From Stappia sp. 28M-7 (GTDB lineage: Bacteria > Pseudomonadota > Alphaproteobacteria > Rhizobiales > Stappiaceae): DNA of 64,000 nucleotides. The stretch covers positions 2,130,258 through 2,194,257 of the forward strand of contig NZ_JACMIA010000001.1 in the NCBI RefSeq assembly GCF_014252955.1, read 5' to 3'. The notes below the pieces were generated by a model. The model had not been told where the DNA came from, searched no databases, and saw nothing but the letters and a program-made list of their open reading frames with translations. Shown here in pieces: positions 43,184 through 51,702 of this stretch. Positions within the stretch are counted from its first letter, which is position 1, and every line of letters starts with the position of its first letter. The position numbers and the translations under genes are program-made.

Positions 43184-44341
43184 ATGTACCACACGGGAAC
43201 CATGCGCCCCGCATACATCTCGAACGGCATTGTCTGGCGGCTTCGCACCGCGCTCATGGTGGTGGTCGCCGCTCTGTTCTTGGCGCTCTCGGTCCAGGAT
43301 TCTGCCTTGGCGCAGCCGGTCGACAACGATCCGGCAACCGTATCACCCGTGCAGGGACAGGTGCCGGGCAACACGCTGGGGACGGATTCCGACACCGAGA
43401 TGTGGCGTGCAGTCCGTCAGGGCGTTGCCGGACAGGTTTCCATCCCGGACAAGAACGCGGCAACACTCGTTCAGTCGGAAGGCGAACTTTGGCGCTCCAT
43501 CCGCAACGGGCCGCTTGCGCTTTATGCAAGCTGGGCGATGCTGGCCATGGTCGTGGTTCTGAGCCTGTTCTTTGCGATCCGTGGACGGATTCGCATCGAG
43601 CATGGACGGTCCGAACAGACCATCACCCGCTTTGCCGCCTTCGAGCGCTTCGGCCACTGGCTTCTGGCTTCGTCCTTCATCATCCTGGCGCTGACCGGCC
43701 TGAACGTGATGTACGGCCGGTATGTGCTGTTGCCGGTCATCGGTCCCGAGGCCTTCGGAGCGCTGACGATCTTCGGCAAGTATCTGCACAATTATCTCGC
43801 CTTTGCCTTCATGGCGGGTCTCGTTATCATCTTCGTGATGTGGGTCAGCCATAACCTGCCGCACAAGACCGACATCAAGTGGGTCCTGCAGGGCGGCGGC
43901 ATCTTTTCGCGCAAGCTCCATCCGCCCGCGAAGAAGTTCAATGCCGGTCAGAAGGTGATCTTCTGGCTGACGATCCTTGGCGGCCTGTCGATTTCCATGT
44001 CCGGCTGGACCCTGCTTTTCCCGTACACCACGCACTTCTTCTCCGGCACGTTCGAGCTGGTGAATACCGTGTTCGGAACCGCGCTGCCGGCCTCCCTGTC
44101 GCCGCTGCAGGAACAGCAACTCGCCTCGCTGTGGCACTCGATCATGAGTGTGTTCCTGATCTGCGTGATCATCGCGCACATCTATATCGGCACCATCGGC
44201 ATGGAGGGCGCCTTCGACGCCATGGGCTCCGGCGAGGTCGATCTCAATTGGGCGAAGGAGCACCATTCGCTCTGGGTCGACGAAGTGATGGCCCGCGAGG
44301 CGGAGCACAAGGGACCGAGCAAGGTCCAGCCCGCAGAGTAG
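43184..44341 (+). CDS. fdhC: Formate dehydrogenase cytochrome b gamma subunit
   Basis: A 385-residue membrane subunit: signal-like first helix, ~90-residue periplasmic domain, another helix, then a four-helix di-haem b core (FERFGHWLLASSFIILALTGLNVMYGRYVLLP; YLHNYLAFAFMAGLVIIFVMWVSHNLPHKTD; FWLTILGGLSISMSGWTLLFPYTT; WHSIMSVFLICVIIAHIYIGTIGMEGAFDAM). His residues in helices would bind haem and pass electrons to quinone. ATG 43184 follows GGGAGG; the frame extends upstream without function. Confidence 0.94.
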   Translation: MYHTGTMRPAYISNGIVWRLRTALMVVVAALFLALSVQDSALAQPVDNDPATVSPVQGQVPGNTLGTDSDTEMWRAVRQGVAGQVSIPDKNAATLVQSEGELWRSIRNGPLALYASWAMLAMVVVLSLFFAIRGRIRIEHGRSEQTITRFAAFERFGHWLLASSFIILALTGLNVMYGRYVLLPVIGPEAFGALTIFGKYLHNYLAFAFMAGLVIIFVMWVSHNLPHKTDIKWVLQGGGIFSRKLHPPAKKFNAGQKVIFWLTILGGLSISMSGWTLLFPYTTHFFSGTFELVNTVFGTALPASLSPLQEQQLASLWHSIMSVFLICVIIAHIYIGTIGMEGAFDAMGSGEVDLNWAKEHHSLWVDEVMAREAEHKGPSKVQPAE

Positions 44342-44354
44342 CCGGGAGCGCGTC

Positions 44355-45743
44355 GTGTCGGCAGTGGTCAGGACCTTCGTCGTTTCGCTGGTTCTGGCAC
44401 TGGCAGGCGGCCATGCGGTCGCCGCCGGTGACGGCCCGGTGCCGGCCTGGCCGGAGCGGCTGCAAGGGCACGGTGGCCCGGTGCGCTCTGTCGTGCTCGA
44501 TGGAGACGATGGGCGCGCGCTGACAACGTCCTTTGACTACTCGGTCATCCTGTGGGCGTTCGAGGCAGGCGAGGGACGCGTCGTCCATCGGATGATCGGT
44601 CACGAGGCGGCGGCCAACGATGCCGCCTTTGCCGGCGGTAAGCGCGCCGTCTCTGTCGGAGACGATGGCGCGGTCATCCTTTGGAACCTTGCCGATGGCG
44701 CGATGCTCGACCGCATCGACACCGGCGAGGACAAGACGCTGGCGGTGTCCGTCAGCGCCGACAGGCGCTTCGCGGTCACGGCCTCCTGGGACCGTACCGC
44801 CAGGATCTACGCGCTTGAGGGTGACCGGCTGTCCGAGCGCGCGGTACTGGAGGGTCATCGCGGCAACGTCAATGCCGCCGAGTTCTCCAGCGATGGAAGC
44901 CGTGTGTTCACCGCGTCCTATGACGGCGCCATCCGGGTGTTCGACCGGGAGACCGGCGAACTGTTGCGAGAGGTCTATTCCCACGGCTGGGGCGTCAACG
45001 TGATGGCTCTTCTGCCCGGCGAGACGCATCTGGCCTTCGGCGCGACAGATGGCGCCGTGGCCGTTGTCGACATCGCGCAAGGGAGCGTGTTCAAGCAGCT
45101 TGCCAGCCACGAGCGACCGGTCCTGTCTCTGGCGCTGTCGCACGACGGCAGCCGGCTTGCCAGCGGCGGTGGCGACGGGCGCATTCGCCTCTACGATACC
45201 GGCGAGTGGGGGCTGCTGGAGGAATTCGAAAATCCTTACGGCCCGGTCTGGGGTCTGGCTCTCCCGGCGGACGGGACAGTGGCGCTGTATGCGGGTCTCG
45301 ACGACCATGTGAACATCTGGCAGGTGGCGCCGCGCAAGCCGTTCGAACCGGTAGACAGCCAGTTTCCGCGCCGCTTCCAGGTCTCGGCGGAGGATGATCT
45401 CGGACGCCGGCAGTTCGCGCGCAAATGCTCCGTCTGCCATACGCTGACGCCGGATGGCGGCAACCGGGCCGGGCCGACGCTTTACGGCGTGTTCGGGCGA
45501 CGGGTCGGGACCTTGCCGGGGTATCCCTACTCGCCGGCGCTGAAGCGCCTCGATTTCGTATGGAACGAACAGACGATTTCGGACCTTTTCGACCATGGCC
45601 CCGACGTGGTGACGCCGGGCTCCAAGATGCCGATCCAGCGTCTGCGGAGCGATGAGGAGCGTGATGCGCTGGTGGCCTATCTGAAACATGCGACCGCGCC
45701 CGCCGAAGGCGACGCGGCGAGGCAAGGAGAACAGAAGCAATGA
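44355..45743 (+). CDS. Exported WD40 beta-propeller fused to cytochrome c
   Basis: A 462-residue protein: signal peptide (TFVVSLVLALAGGHAVAAG), about seven WD40-type repeats to residue ~330 (e.g. VILWNLADGAMLDRI, ARIYALEG, IRVFDRETGELL, IRLYDTGEWGLL, VNIWQVAP), then a class I cytochrome c domain with C358-x-x-C361-H362 and a distal Met in PGSKMPIQ. GTG 44355 follows GGGAG. It starts 13 bp after fdhC and overlaps the next gene by 4 bp. The context suggests a periplasmic electron acceptor, donor or assembly scaffold for formate dehydrogenase. Confidence 0.9.
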   Translation: MSAVVRTFVVSLVLALAGGHAVAAGDGPVPAWPERLQGHGGPVRSVVLDGDDGRALTTSFDYSVILWAFEAGEGRVVHRMIGHEAAANDAAFAGGKRAVSVGDDGAVILWNLADGAMLDRIDTGEDKTLAVSVSADRRFAVTASWDRTARIYALEGDRLSERAVLEGHRGNVNAAEFSSDGSRVFTASYDGAIRVFDRETGELLREVYSHGWGVNVMALLPGETHLAFGATDGAVAVVDIAQGSVFKQLASHERPVLSLALSHDGSRLASGGGDGRIRLYDTGEWGLLEEFENPYGPVWGLALPADGTVALYAGLDDHVNIWQVAPRKPFEPVDSQFPRRFQVSAEDDLGRRQFARKCSVCHTLTPDGGNRAGPTLYGVFGRRVGTLPGYPYSPALKRLDFVWNEQTISDLFDHGPDVVTPGSKMPIQRLRSDEERDALVAYLKHATAPAEGDAARQGEQKQ

Positions 45744-45904
45744 AGGCGTTCCTGAGCGCGATGGTGGCGCTCGCGGTGATCGGGACCGGGGCCTGGGCCT
45801 ACCTGACCCGCGAGCTCGATTATTCGTCGGCCTCGGTCTATTCGTCCCACAATCCGGGCGCAGTCCGCCTGTCGCCCGATTCCGGCAAGCGACCGGGCGA
45901 ATGA
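45740..45904 (+). CDS. Fifty-four-residue membrane peptide
   Basis: A short gene whose ATG overlaps the stop of the WD40-cytochrome c gene (ATGA) and whose TGA overlaps the start of the next gene (ATGA). The product is one N-terminal membrane helix (MKAFLSAMVALAVIGTGAWAYL) and a polar ~32-residue tail (TRELDYSSASVYSSHNPGAVRL). Coupling on both sides and AAGGAG upstream make it a convincing gene. No known family; likely a small anchor or subunit of a membrane complex. Confidence 0.78.
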   Translation: MKAFLSAMVALAVIGTGAWAYLTRELDYSSASVYSSHNPGAVRLSPDSGKRPGE

Positions 45905-46818
45905 TCCGCCTGGCGGCGGCGCTGGCGTTCCTCTTCGCCGGTGTGCTGGCGGCCCTGGCGCAGACGTCCGGCCCGGCCACCGCAACACGGTCCGTCGTCG
46001 CCCTGTTGCCGGACTGGCCGGCGAGCCAGCCTCGGACGGAGGAGCCTGAAGGCTCGGCCGTGGCAGTCGGTGAGGGCGGCCTTTTGTTGACGGCCGATCA
46101 TGTGATCGGCACGGCAAAAAGCGTCCGCATTCGTCTTGGCGACGGCAGCGTGCATCCGGCCGAGATCGTCCACAGGGATACGGAAACGGATCTCGCACTG
46201 CTTCGCGCCGACGTCGACCTGCCGGTGCTCGAGGCGGCATCCGATCCGCAGCCTGCCAGTCCCGCTTGTGCAATCGGCAATGCCTTCGGTCTTGGCGTCT
46301 CCGTGACCTGCGGTGTCGTCTCTGCAACCGGCCGTGGAGGCATCGGCTTCAATGCCGTTGAGGACTTCGTGCAAACTGATGCCGCCGTCAATCCGGGCGC
46401 GTCCGGTGGGGCTCTGGTAGACAGCCAGGGGCGTCTCGTGGGCATTCTCTCCGCGATTTACACAAAGTCCGGCGACGGCGATATCGGCGTCAACTTCGCC
46501 GTGTCGGAGCCGCTGGCACGCCGAGTGGTCGAGGCGGCCCGGTCCGGGGGCTCGCCGCGCCGTACGCTCGGGGCGAGCCTGCGCCCGACCCGAGCGGGAC
46601 CGCTTGCAGCCGGCCTGCAGGTGCTTTCGGTCCGTGAGGACAGTCCGGCCGCACGCGCGGGGCTTCAGGCCGACGACGTGATCCTGGCGGTCGACGGCTG
46701 GCCGGTCGCAAGCGTCGCGCTCCTGCGCGGTCGATTGGAACGGGCTGACGCAACCGGAGCCCTGACGTTGCGCCGGGGTGAATCAGTTTCTGAGGTGCAG
46801 CTCGATCTTTCAGATTGA
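45901..46818 (+). CDS. HtrA-like trypsin-family serine protease with PDZ domain
   Basis: A 305-residue exported protease: signal peptide (RLAAALAFLFAGVLAALAQ), S1C protease domain with His (LLTADHVIG), Asp (TETDLALLRAD) and Ser (NPGASGGALVDSQG, GASGG in place of the common GNSGG), and a single C-terminal PDZ (VREDSPAARAGLQADDVILAVDGWPV). It is smaller than DegP. The ATG overlaps the 54-residue gene. Quality control or processing of the periplasmic formate dehydrogenase module is a reasonable guess. Confidence 0.88.
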   Translation: MIRLAAALAFLFAGVLAALAQTSGPATATRSVVALLPDWPASQPRTEEPEGSAVAVGEGGLLLTADHVIGTAKSVRIRLGDGSVHPAEIVHRDTETDLALLRADVDLPVLEAASDPQPASPACAIGNAFGLGVSVTCGVVSATGRGGIGFNAVEDFVQTDAAVNPGASGGALVDSQGRLVGILSAIYTKSGDGDIGVNFAVSEPLARRVVEAARSGGSPRRTLGASLRPTRAGPLAAGLQVLSVREDSPAARAGLQADDVILAVDGWPVASVALLRGRLERADATGALTLRRGESVSEVQLDLSD

Positions 46819-46828
46819 ACAACCTCTT

Positions 46829-46882
46829 GGAGCCCCTCCCGGATTCAGTTTCTCAAGAATATCTCGTGCAACCAGGGGCTCC
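46829..46882 (+). promoter_or_regulatory. Long-loop inverted repeat in the leader of the DUF6494-like gene
   Basis: GGAGCCCCT (46829-46837) and AGGGGCTCC (46874-46882) are perfect 9-bp arms around a 36-nt loop, in the 92-bp gap before the small gene at 46911. The RNA hairpin could act as an attenuator or stabiliser. Confidence 0.45.
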
Positions 46883-46910
46883 TCCAGCCCCGTATCGAAA
46901 GGCTAGGTCC

Positions 46911-47102
46911 ATGAACGACGAAACCTTCAATATGTCCCTCAGGAAGTTTCTGAAGCAGGTCGGCGTGACCTCGCAACAGGCTCTGGAGACTCATGTTCGC
47001 ACCAATGGGCTGACGGATGGCACCCTCACGGCGAAGGTCGTGCTGACGCTGGACGGGCAGGAGTTCGAGCACGTCGTCACCGGCAAGATCGACCTGGGAT
47101 GA
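46911..47102 (+). CDS. Small DUF6494-like protein
   Basis: Sixty-three residues: an N-terminal helix (MNDETFNMSLRKFLKQVGVTSQQALE) and a C-terminal beta hairpin (TLTAKVVLTLDGQEFEHVVTGKIDLG). I believe this is the family Pfam names DUF6494 (from memory). Its fold suggests a small adaptor. It opens the four-gene uncharacterised block downstream of the protease; the region between holds a long-loop hairpin. Confidence 0.8.
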   Translation: MNDETFNMSLRKFLKQVGVTSQQALETHVRTNGLTDGTLTAKVVLTLDGQEFEHVVTGKIDLG

Positions 47103-47175
47103 GATCGATATCGTCGCGCTCGGCGCTGACGGATTCAGTTTTTGAAGGAACGCTGTCATCTTGCTGGAAAACAAC

Positions 47176-47976
47176 ATGAACGAGCTCCCGGAGCCGGTGT
47201 TTCCGCCTCTGCTCAAGGGGCACAGGCTGGACGGTGGCGCTCATCCGTTCGAGGCAGCGGTGGCAGGCGCTGCGAGCCGGCACTACTCCGCCGGCGACCT
47301 GCTGTGGTCTTCCGATCCCGCTCATGTCCGCATCGCGCTGGTGCTGGAGCCCGATGTGGAGCCGGCGCGCGGCATCGAGATGCTGTTCCTCGCCATGGTC
47401 GCGACGACGGACGCCATGGGAGCGTTGATCCCGCCGGAGGTTGCCTTGACCTACGAATGGCCGGCGGTGCTGCGCGCGAACGGAGCGCGCGTCGGTCGAG
47501 CTCGGTTCGCTCAGGCGCAAGAAACCGGCGAGGACGGGGCACCGCTCTGGCTGGTGGTGGGGATCGAGTTGCGTCTTGCGCCCGTCGATGGGGCGATGGA
47601 GCCTGGCGAGATGCCGCATCTCACAAGCCTCGTCGACGAGGGCGCGGCCGACCTTGGGCACAGGCTGGCGGTCGAATCCTTGTCGCGGCACATGCTGACA
47701 TGGATCCATTCCTGGGACATTGACGGCTTCGCTCCGGTTCTCGACAACTGGCTGTTCCGTGCCGATGGCTATAAGCAGGAGATCGTGGTACCCGGGCCGA
47801 AAGGCGAGCGGCGTGGCACGTTCCTGGGGATCGACGAGGCCGGCAGCCTGTTGCTCAAGCCCGCCGACGGCGGCTCCGCCGTGGCGTTGGCGCTCGATGA
47901 GCACCTGGCGCATCTCGATCATCGCGACAGCGAGGATGCCGCATTGGCGCTGCACAACAAGGGAATGGACCAATGA
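47176..47976 (+). CDS. Biotin/lipoate ligase-like protein with DUF4444, catalytic motifs absent
   Basis: A 266-residue protein matching the biotin/lipoate protein ligase fold followed by a DUF4444-type C-terminal domain (WLFRADGYKQEIVVPGPKGERRGTFLGIDEAGSLLLKPADGG). In true ligases a GRGRxGR loop and KWPND are required; here the first is DLLWSSDPAHV and the second is YEWPAVL, so ATP-dependent ligation is doubtful. ATG 47176 is chosen; a TTG at 47161 is possible. The gene overlaps the next by 4 bp. Its place in a formate dehydrogenase cluster suggests a repurposed role. Confidence 0.78.
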   Translation: MNELPEPVFPPLLKGHRLDGGAHPFEAAVAGAASRHYSAGDLLWSSDPAHVRIALVLEPDVEPARGIEMLFLAMVATTDAMGALIPPEVALTYEWPAVLRANGARVGRARFAQAQETGEDGAPLWLVVGIELRLAPVDGAMEPGEMPHLTSLVDEGAADLGHRLAVESLSRHMLTWIHSWDIDGFAPVLDNWLFRADGYKQEIVVPGPKGERRGTFLGIDEAGSLLLKPADGGSAVALALDEHLAHLDHRDSEDAALALHNKGMDQ

Positions 47977-48461
47977 CCCGGCTGCTCAAGGCGATCCGGC
48001 TCGATGTATCGGATACGAAGGTGTTTCCGCTTGCGGCGGAGGCGGGAGACTGGGTCATCCCGGGAACCTTTGCCTTTCGTGCCTATACCGATGAGGGGCT
48101 GACCGGGAAGCTGCGGCAGGCATTCGTCTCCGGTTTCCTGTCGCTGGAGAACTTCGGTTGGTCGACGCTTGCGACCCCTGCCGAGATCTCCGAAGAGGAG
48201 CGGGAGCGGCTGCTGGATCGGCTCTGCGAGCATTTCGTCGAGGAGCACGGCGCCCCATCCATAGAGGCGGCGCGTCCCGTCGCCGAGGCGGAGCTGAACG
48301 ATACGGCCGAGATCGCGTCCGAGCTCGACCTCAACGCGCTGCTGGCGGTCAGCCGGGAGATCGATGAGGACGACGGAACGATCCGAGAGAGCTTCCATCT
48401 TGTGACGCCCCCGGACGATGCGCCCCATGCCCGCATCTGGGACGTGACCGAGGACGACTGA
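47973..48461 (+). CDS. DUF6505-like protein
   Basis: A 162-residue soluble protein (LKAIRLDVSDTKVFPLAAEAGDWVIPGTFAFRAYTDEGLTGKLRQAFVSGFLSLENFGWSTLATPAEISEEERERLLDRLCEHFVEEHGAPSIEAARPVAEAEL). I match it from memory to DUF6505, a family of no known function. The GFLSLENFGWSTLA segment looks like a compact hydrophobic core. Its start overlaps the ligase-like gene, and its stop shares one base with the next start, so the three are produced together. Confidence 0.78.
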   Translation: MTRLLKAIRLDVSDTKVFPLAAEAGDWVIPGTFAFRAYTDEGLTGKLRQAFVSGFLSLENFGWSTLATPAEISEEERERLLDRLCEHFVEEHGAPSIEAARPVAEAELNDTAEIASELDLNALLAVSREIDEDDGTIRESFHLVTPPDDAPHARIWDVTEDD

Positions 48462-49474
48462 TGCCGCAATTCTGGAAATCGTCAGGGGCGCACCTGTTGA
48501 GCCGCGATGCCAGCGGCTACCTCCAGGTGACGCCGGACTTCCTGCGAGCCTATTTCACCAGGCCCGAGATCCATCCCGTGGAGGAGTCCTGCGAGGCTGA
48601 GCATCGCCTTTTCGAACGGCTGATGACCGATCCTTTCGCCGCGGTTGGCGATGACGATCTTGCGGCCATCGTCGATCCGGATGCGGCCGACAACTATCGC
48701 GTCGTCCTGCGCTTCCGGGACCATCTGGTCGCCCATGGCAGCATCGAGAGTGGCTATGCCGCCCTGTTCAAGGGCAATGGCATCGACATCCCGCCGATGT
48801 TCATCGACCAGCTCGTCCACCTGATCGCCCACAACGTGCTGCGCAAGGTGGCGGACCCGATGCGGGTGCGCGCCGGCGAGCTCCTGTTCCGGGAACAGGC
48901 CGTGACGACCGCGGATGGGCAGCTGATGCTGGCCGACGCCGAGACGGTGGAGACCTATTCGCGCACCGGCGGTCTGGGCGGCCTCGGCGCGCTGCTCGCC
49001 GAGGCGGGCACGCCCGTGCCGTCGGTCTCGCTCGATGTTCTGACCGAAGAGAATGCCTCGATCTACTGGGACCGGTCGGACCGCTTCGACACGGCCATCG
49101 ACTTCCGCTTTACCGAGCCTGCGCTGGACGCCTTCGCCCGGGTTCTGGAAAGCTGGATCGGCCATTTCCACGGGGTATCCGTGCGCATTCAGCCGCAACA
49201 GTCGGTCCGCGACGAGCGCTGGTCCTGGCATGTCGGGCTCGATGCGGAAGCAACACGCATCCTCAATGCCCTCTATCAGGGGCAGCAGGTCGGGGAGACG
49301 GATCTTGGCCGGATCGTCGCCCTGTTCCGCATGGACTTCGACAATCGGGGGGACGCCATCGAGAGCATGCGCGGCAAGCCGGTCTGGATGGGACTTGCGA
49401 TGGGCGCCGACAATATCGTGCGCATGAAGCCTCAGAACCTGTTGACAAACCTGCCCGTTCGGCCTCGAAACTGA
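48461..49474 (+). CDS. DUF6352-like protein
   Basis: A 337-residue protein beginning MPQFWKSSGAHLLSRDASGYLQVTPDFLRAYFTRPEIHPVEESCEAEHRLFERLM, which I recall as the DUF6352 family. No membrane segment, signal or cofactor motif is apparent. Conserved-looking parts include FRDHLVAHGSIESGYAALF and the C-terminal hydrolase-free stretch RWSWHVGLDAEATRILNALYQGQQV. It is the last gene of the coupled block; the next gene (DMT transporter) is 44 bp away and may be cotranscribed. Confidence 0.78.
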   Translation: MPQFWKSSGAHLLSRDASGYLQVTPDFLRAYFTRPEIHPVEESCEAEHRLFERLMTDPFAAVGDDDLAAIVDPDAADNYRVVLRFRDHLVAHGSIESGYAALFKGNGIDIPPMFIDQLVHLIAHNVLRKVADPMRVRAGELLFREQAVTTADGQLMLADAETVETYSRTGGLGGLGALLAEAGTPVPSVSLDVLTEENASIYWDRSDRFDTAIDFRFTEPALDAFARVLESWIGHFHGVSVRIQPQQSVRDERWSWHVGLDAEATRILNALYQGQQVGETDLGRIVALFRMDFDNRGDAIESMRGKPVWMGLAMGADNIVRMKPQNLLTNLPVRPRN

Positions 49475-49518
49475 ACGTCCCGCCCGCGGCCCGTGTCCGC
49501 AAGCAATCGGACATCGCC

Positions 49519-50421
49519 ATGTTCACTTCGGAAAACGGCCGCGCCATCCTGTTCATGATGCTGGCCATGGCCGGGTTCATCGTGAACGACAGTTTCGTGA
49601 AGCTGGTTTCCGAGCGTCTGCCGCTTGGCGAGATCATGTTCGTGCGCGGCATCATGGCGCTCGTCCTGGTGCTGGGCCTTGGCATAGCCAACGGAGAGGT
49701 GAGGCGCTTTTACCTCCTGGCGAACAGGCTTGTCGGTCAGCGCGTCTTTGCCGAGGTGACGGCAACCGTTCTCTATCTAACAGCGCTGTTCAACATGGAG
49801 ATCGCCAACGCGACGGCGATCCTGCAGGCGCTGCCGCTGTTGGTCACGGCGGGAGCCGCCGTATTCCTGGGCGCTCCGGTGGGATGGCGCCGCTGGACGG
49901 CCGTCGCGGTCGGCTTTGGCGGCGTCTTGCTGATCGTGCGCCCGGGCATGGAGGGGTTCAACGCGTGGGCGCTGATGGCGCTTGCCGGCGTTCTGTTCAT
50001 GGCGCTGCGCGACCTTACGACCAATGTGCTGCCGAAGAACGTTCCGACGCTCGGCGTCACCTTCGCGACGCTTGTCGGGGTCACCGTGACCGGGCTTGCG
50101 CTTTCGCTCCGCGAGACCTGGACGATGCCGTCGCTCCTCGACCTGACATTCCTTGCCGCGGCGGCCTGTTTCATCCTCATCGGTTTCGTCTGCATCATCA
50201 ACGCGATGCGTATCGGGGATATCTCCCTGGTCGCTCCGTTCCGCTATTCGATCATCGTCTGGGCAATCATCATCGGCTACTTCGTCTGGGGCGATGTGCC
50301 CGACCTGCCGACGCTCGTGGGTATCGCCATCGTCGTGGCAACGGGGCTCTACAGCCTGATGCGCGAGCGCAAGAAGTTGCAAGAGGCCGGACCTGCCGCA
50401 ACGGCCGACTTGCCGCGATGA
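49519..50421 (+). CDS. DMT-superfamily (EamA) transporter
   Basis: A 300-residue protein with ten hydrophobic segments in two EamA halves (AMAGFIVNDSFVKLVSERLPLGEIMFVRGIMALVLV; ALRDLTTNVLPKNVPTLGVTFATLVGVTVTG; LVAPFRYSIIVWAIIIGYFVWGDVPDLPTLVGIAIVVATGLY). It belongs to the drug/metabolite exporters, with unknown substrate. The ATG at 49519 is 44 bp after the DUF6352-like gene. Confidence 0.9.
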   Translation: MFTSENGRAILFMMLAMAGFIVNDSFVKLVSERLPLGEIMFVRGIMALVLVLGLGIANGEVRRFYLLANRLVGQRVFAEVTATVLYLTALFNMEIANATAILQALPLLVTAGAAVFLGAPVGWRRWTAVAVGFGGVLLIVRPGMEGFNAWALMALAGVLFMALRDLTTNVLPKNVPTLGVTFATLVGVTVTGLALSLRETWTMPSLLDLTFLAAAACFILIGFVCIINAMRIGDISLVAPFRYSIIVWAIIIGYFVWGDVPDLPTLVGIAIVVATGLYSLMRERKKLQEAGPAATADLPR

Positions 50422-50478
50422 GCGGCAGGATTTTCCAAGGCTTGCCAACGTGCCATCGCACGCCCTAAAGCAGATCGT

Positions 50479-51702
50479 ATGACAAATCCTCTCCCTTCGG
50501 CAGTGCCGGAGCGGCGCCCCACCATTGCGCTCCTCGTTGCCGTCTCCGCCGTCAATCCTCTTGCTCTCAATATCTACCTGCCGTCGATGCCGACGCTGGT
50601 GGATATCTTCGACACGACAGCAGGCATGGTGCAGCTGACGCTGTCGCTCTACCTCGCCGCCGTGGCGATCGCGCAGATCGGCATCGGCCCGTTGTCCGAC
50701 CGGCACGGGCGGCGCCCCGTGCTGATGTGGGGCCTTGGCATCTTCATCGTCGGCAGCATCATCTGTGCGCTGGCGGACACCATCGAGACGATGCTCGTCG
50801 GCCGCATGTTGCAGGCATCTGGCGGCTGCGCCGGCATCGTGCTGGGGCGCGCCATCGTGCGCGACCTGTTCGACCGCAGCCAGGCGGCCAGCATGATCGG
50901 CTACGTCACCATGGGCCTGGCCGTCGCCCCGATGGTCGGGCCGGCCATCGGTGGTGCGCTGGATGAGAATTTCGGGTGGGGCACCAGTTCCTATCTGATG
51001 GTCGTTCTTGGCATCATCGTCTTCATCTGGGCCTGGTTCGAGCTGCATGAGACCAATCACAACCGCGCGGCCGCAGGCGGCGGATTGCGTGGGTTGGCGC
51101 GCAGCTACGGCGTGCTCGCCCGCTCGCCGCTCTTCGTCAGCTACGCGCTGACTTCGGCCTTCACGTCCGCGGTTTTCTTCTCTTTCCTCGGAGGCGCGCC
51201 CTTCATCGCGGCAAAACTCATGAACATGACGCCCTCGACCTATGGGCTCTATTTCATGATGGTCGCCGGAGGCTACATCGTCGGAAACTGGACGTCGGGG
51301 CGCTTTTCGGCGCGGGTCGGCATCGGGCGGATGATCAACGGCGGCAACATCGTCCTCAGTCTTGCGGTGATCATCATGGCGACCGCGTTCTGGATGGGGG
51401 AACCGCGTCCGCTCTCTCTGTTCGGCCCGATGTTCCTCGTCGGCATCGGCAATGGCATGTCCTTGCCCAATGCGATTGCCGGTGCCGTCAGCGTCCGGCC
51501 GGACCTTGCCGGCGCCGCCTCGGGCTTTACCGGCAGCATGCAGATCGGCGCTGGTGCGATCACCTCCGCGCTGGTCGGCTGGCTGCTGACGGGTGTTCTT
51601 TGGCCGGGAACCATCTGGCCGCTGGTTCTTGTCATGACTGTCTGCTGCTGCGTTGCCGTCGCCTCCGGCGTGGTTGCAAGGCTGCTGGAAGCGGTGGAAT
51701 AG
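50479..51702 (+). CDS. Bcr/CflA-type MFS multidrug efflux transporter
   Basis: A 407-residue, 12-segment MFS protein. The motif GPLSDRHGRRPVLMWGLGIFIVGS is the A-motif between helices 2 and 3, QASGGCAGIVLGRAIVRDLFDRSQAASMIGYVTMGLAVAPMVGPAIGGAL is characteristic of the Bcr/CflA drug exporters. It follows the DMT gene by 57 bp in the same direction. The substrate is unknown. Confidence 0.92.
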   Translation: MTNPLPSAVPERRPTIALLVAVSAVNPLALNIYLPSMPTLVDIFDTTAGMVQLTLSLYLAAVAIAQIGIGPLSDRHGRRPVLMWGLGIFIVGSIICALADTIETMLVGRMLQASGGCAGIVLGRAIVRDLFDRSQAASMIGYVTMGLAVAPMVGPAIGGALDENFGWGTSSYLMVVLGIIVFIWAWFELHETNHNRAAAGGGLRGLARSYGVLARSPLFVSYALTSAFTSAVFFSFLGGAPFIAAKLMNMTPSTYGLYFMMVAGGYIVGNWTSGRFSARVGIGRMINGGNIVLSLAVIIMATAFWMGEPRPLSLFGPMFLVGIGNGMSLPNAIAGAVSVRPDLAGAASGFTGSMQIGAGAITSALVGWLLTGVLWPGTIWPLVLVMTVCCCVAVASGVVARLLEAVE

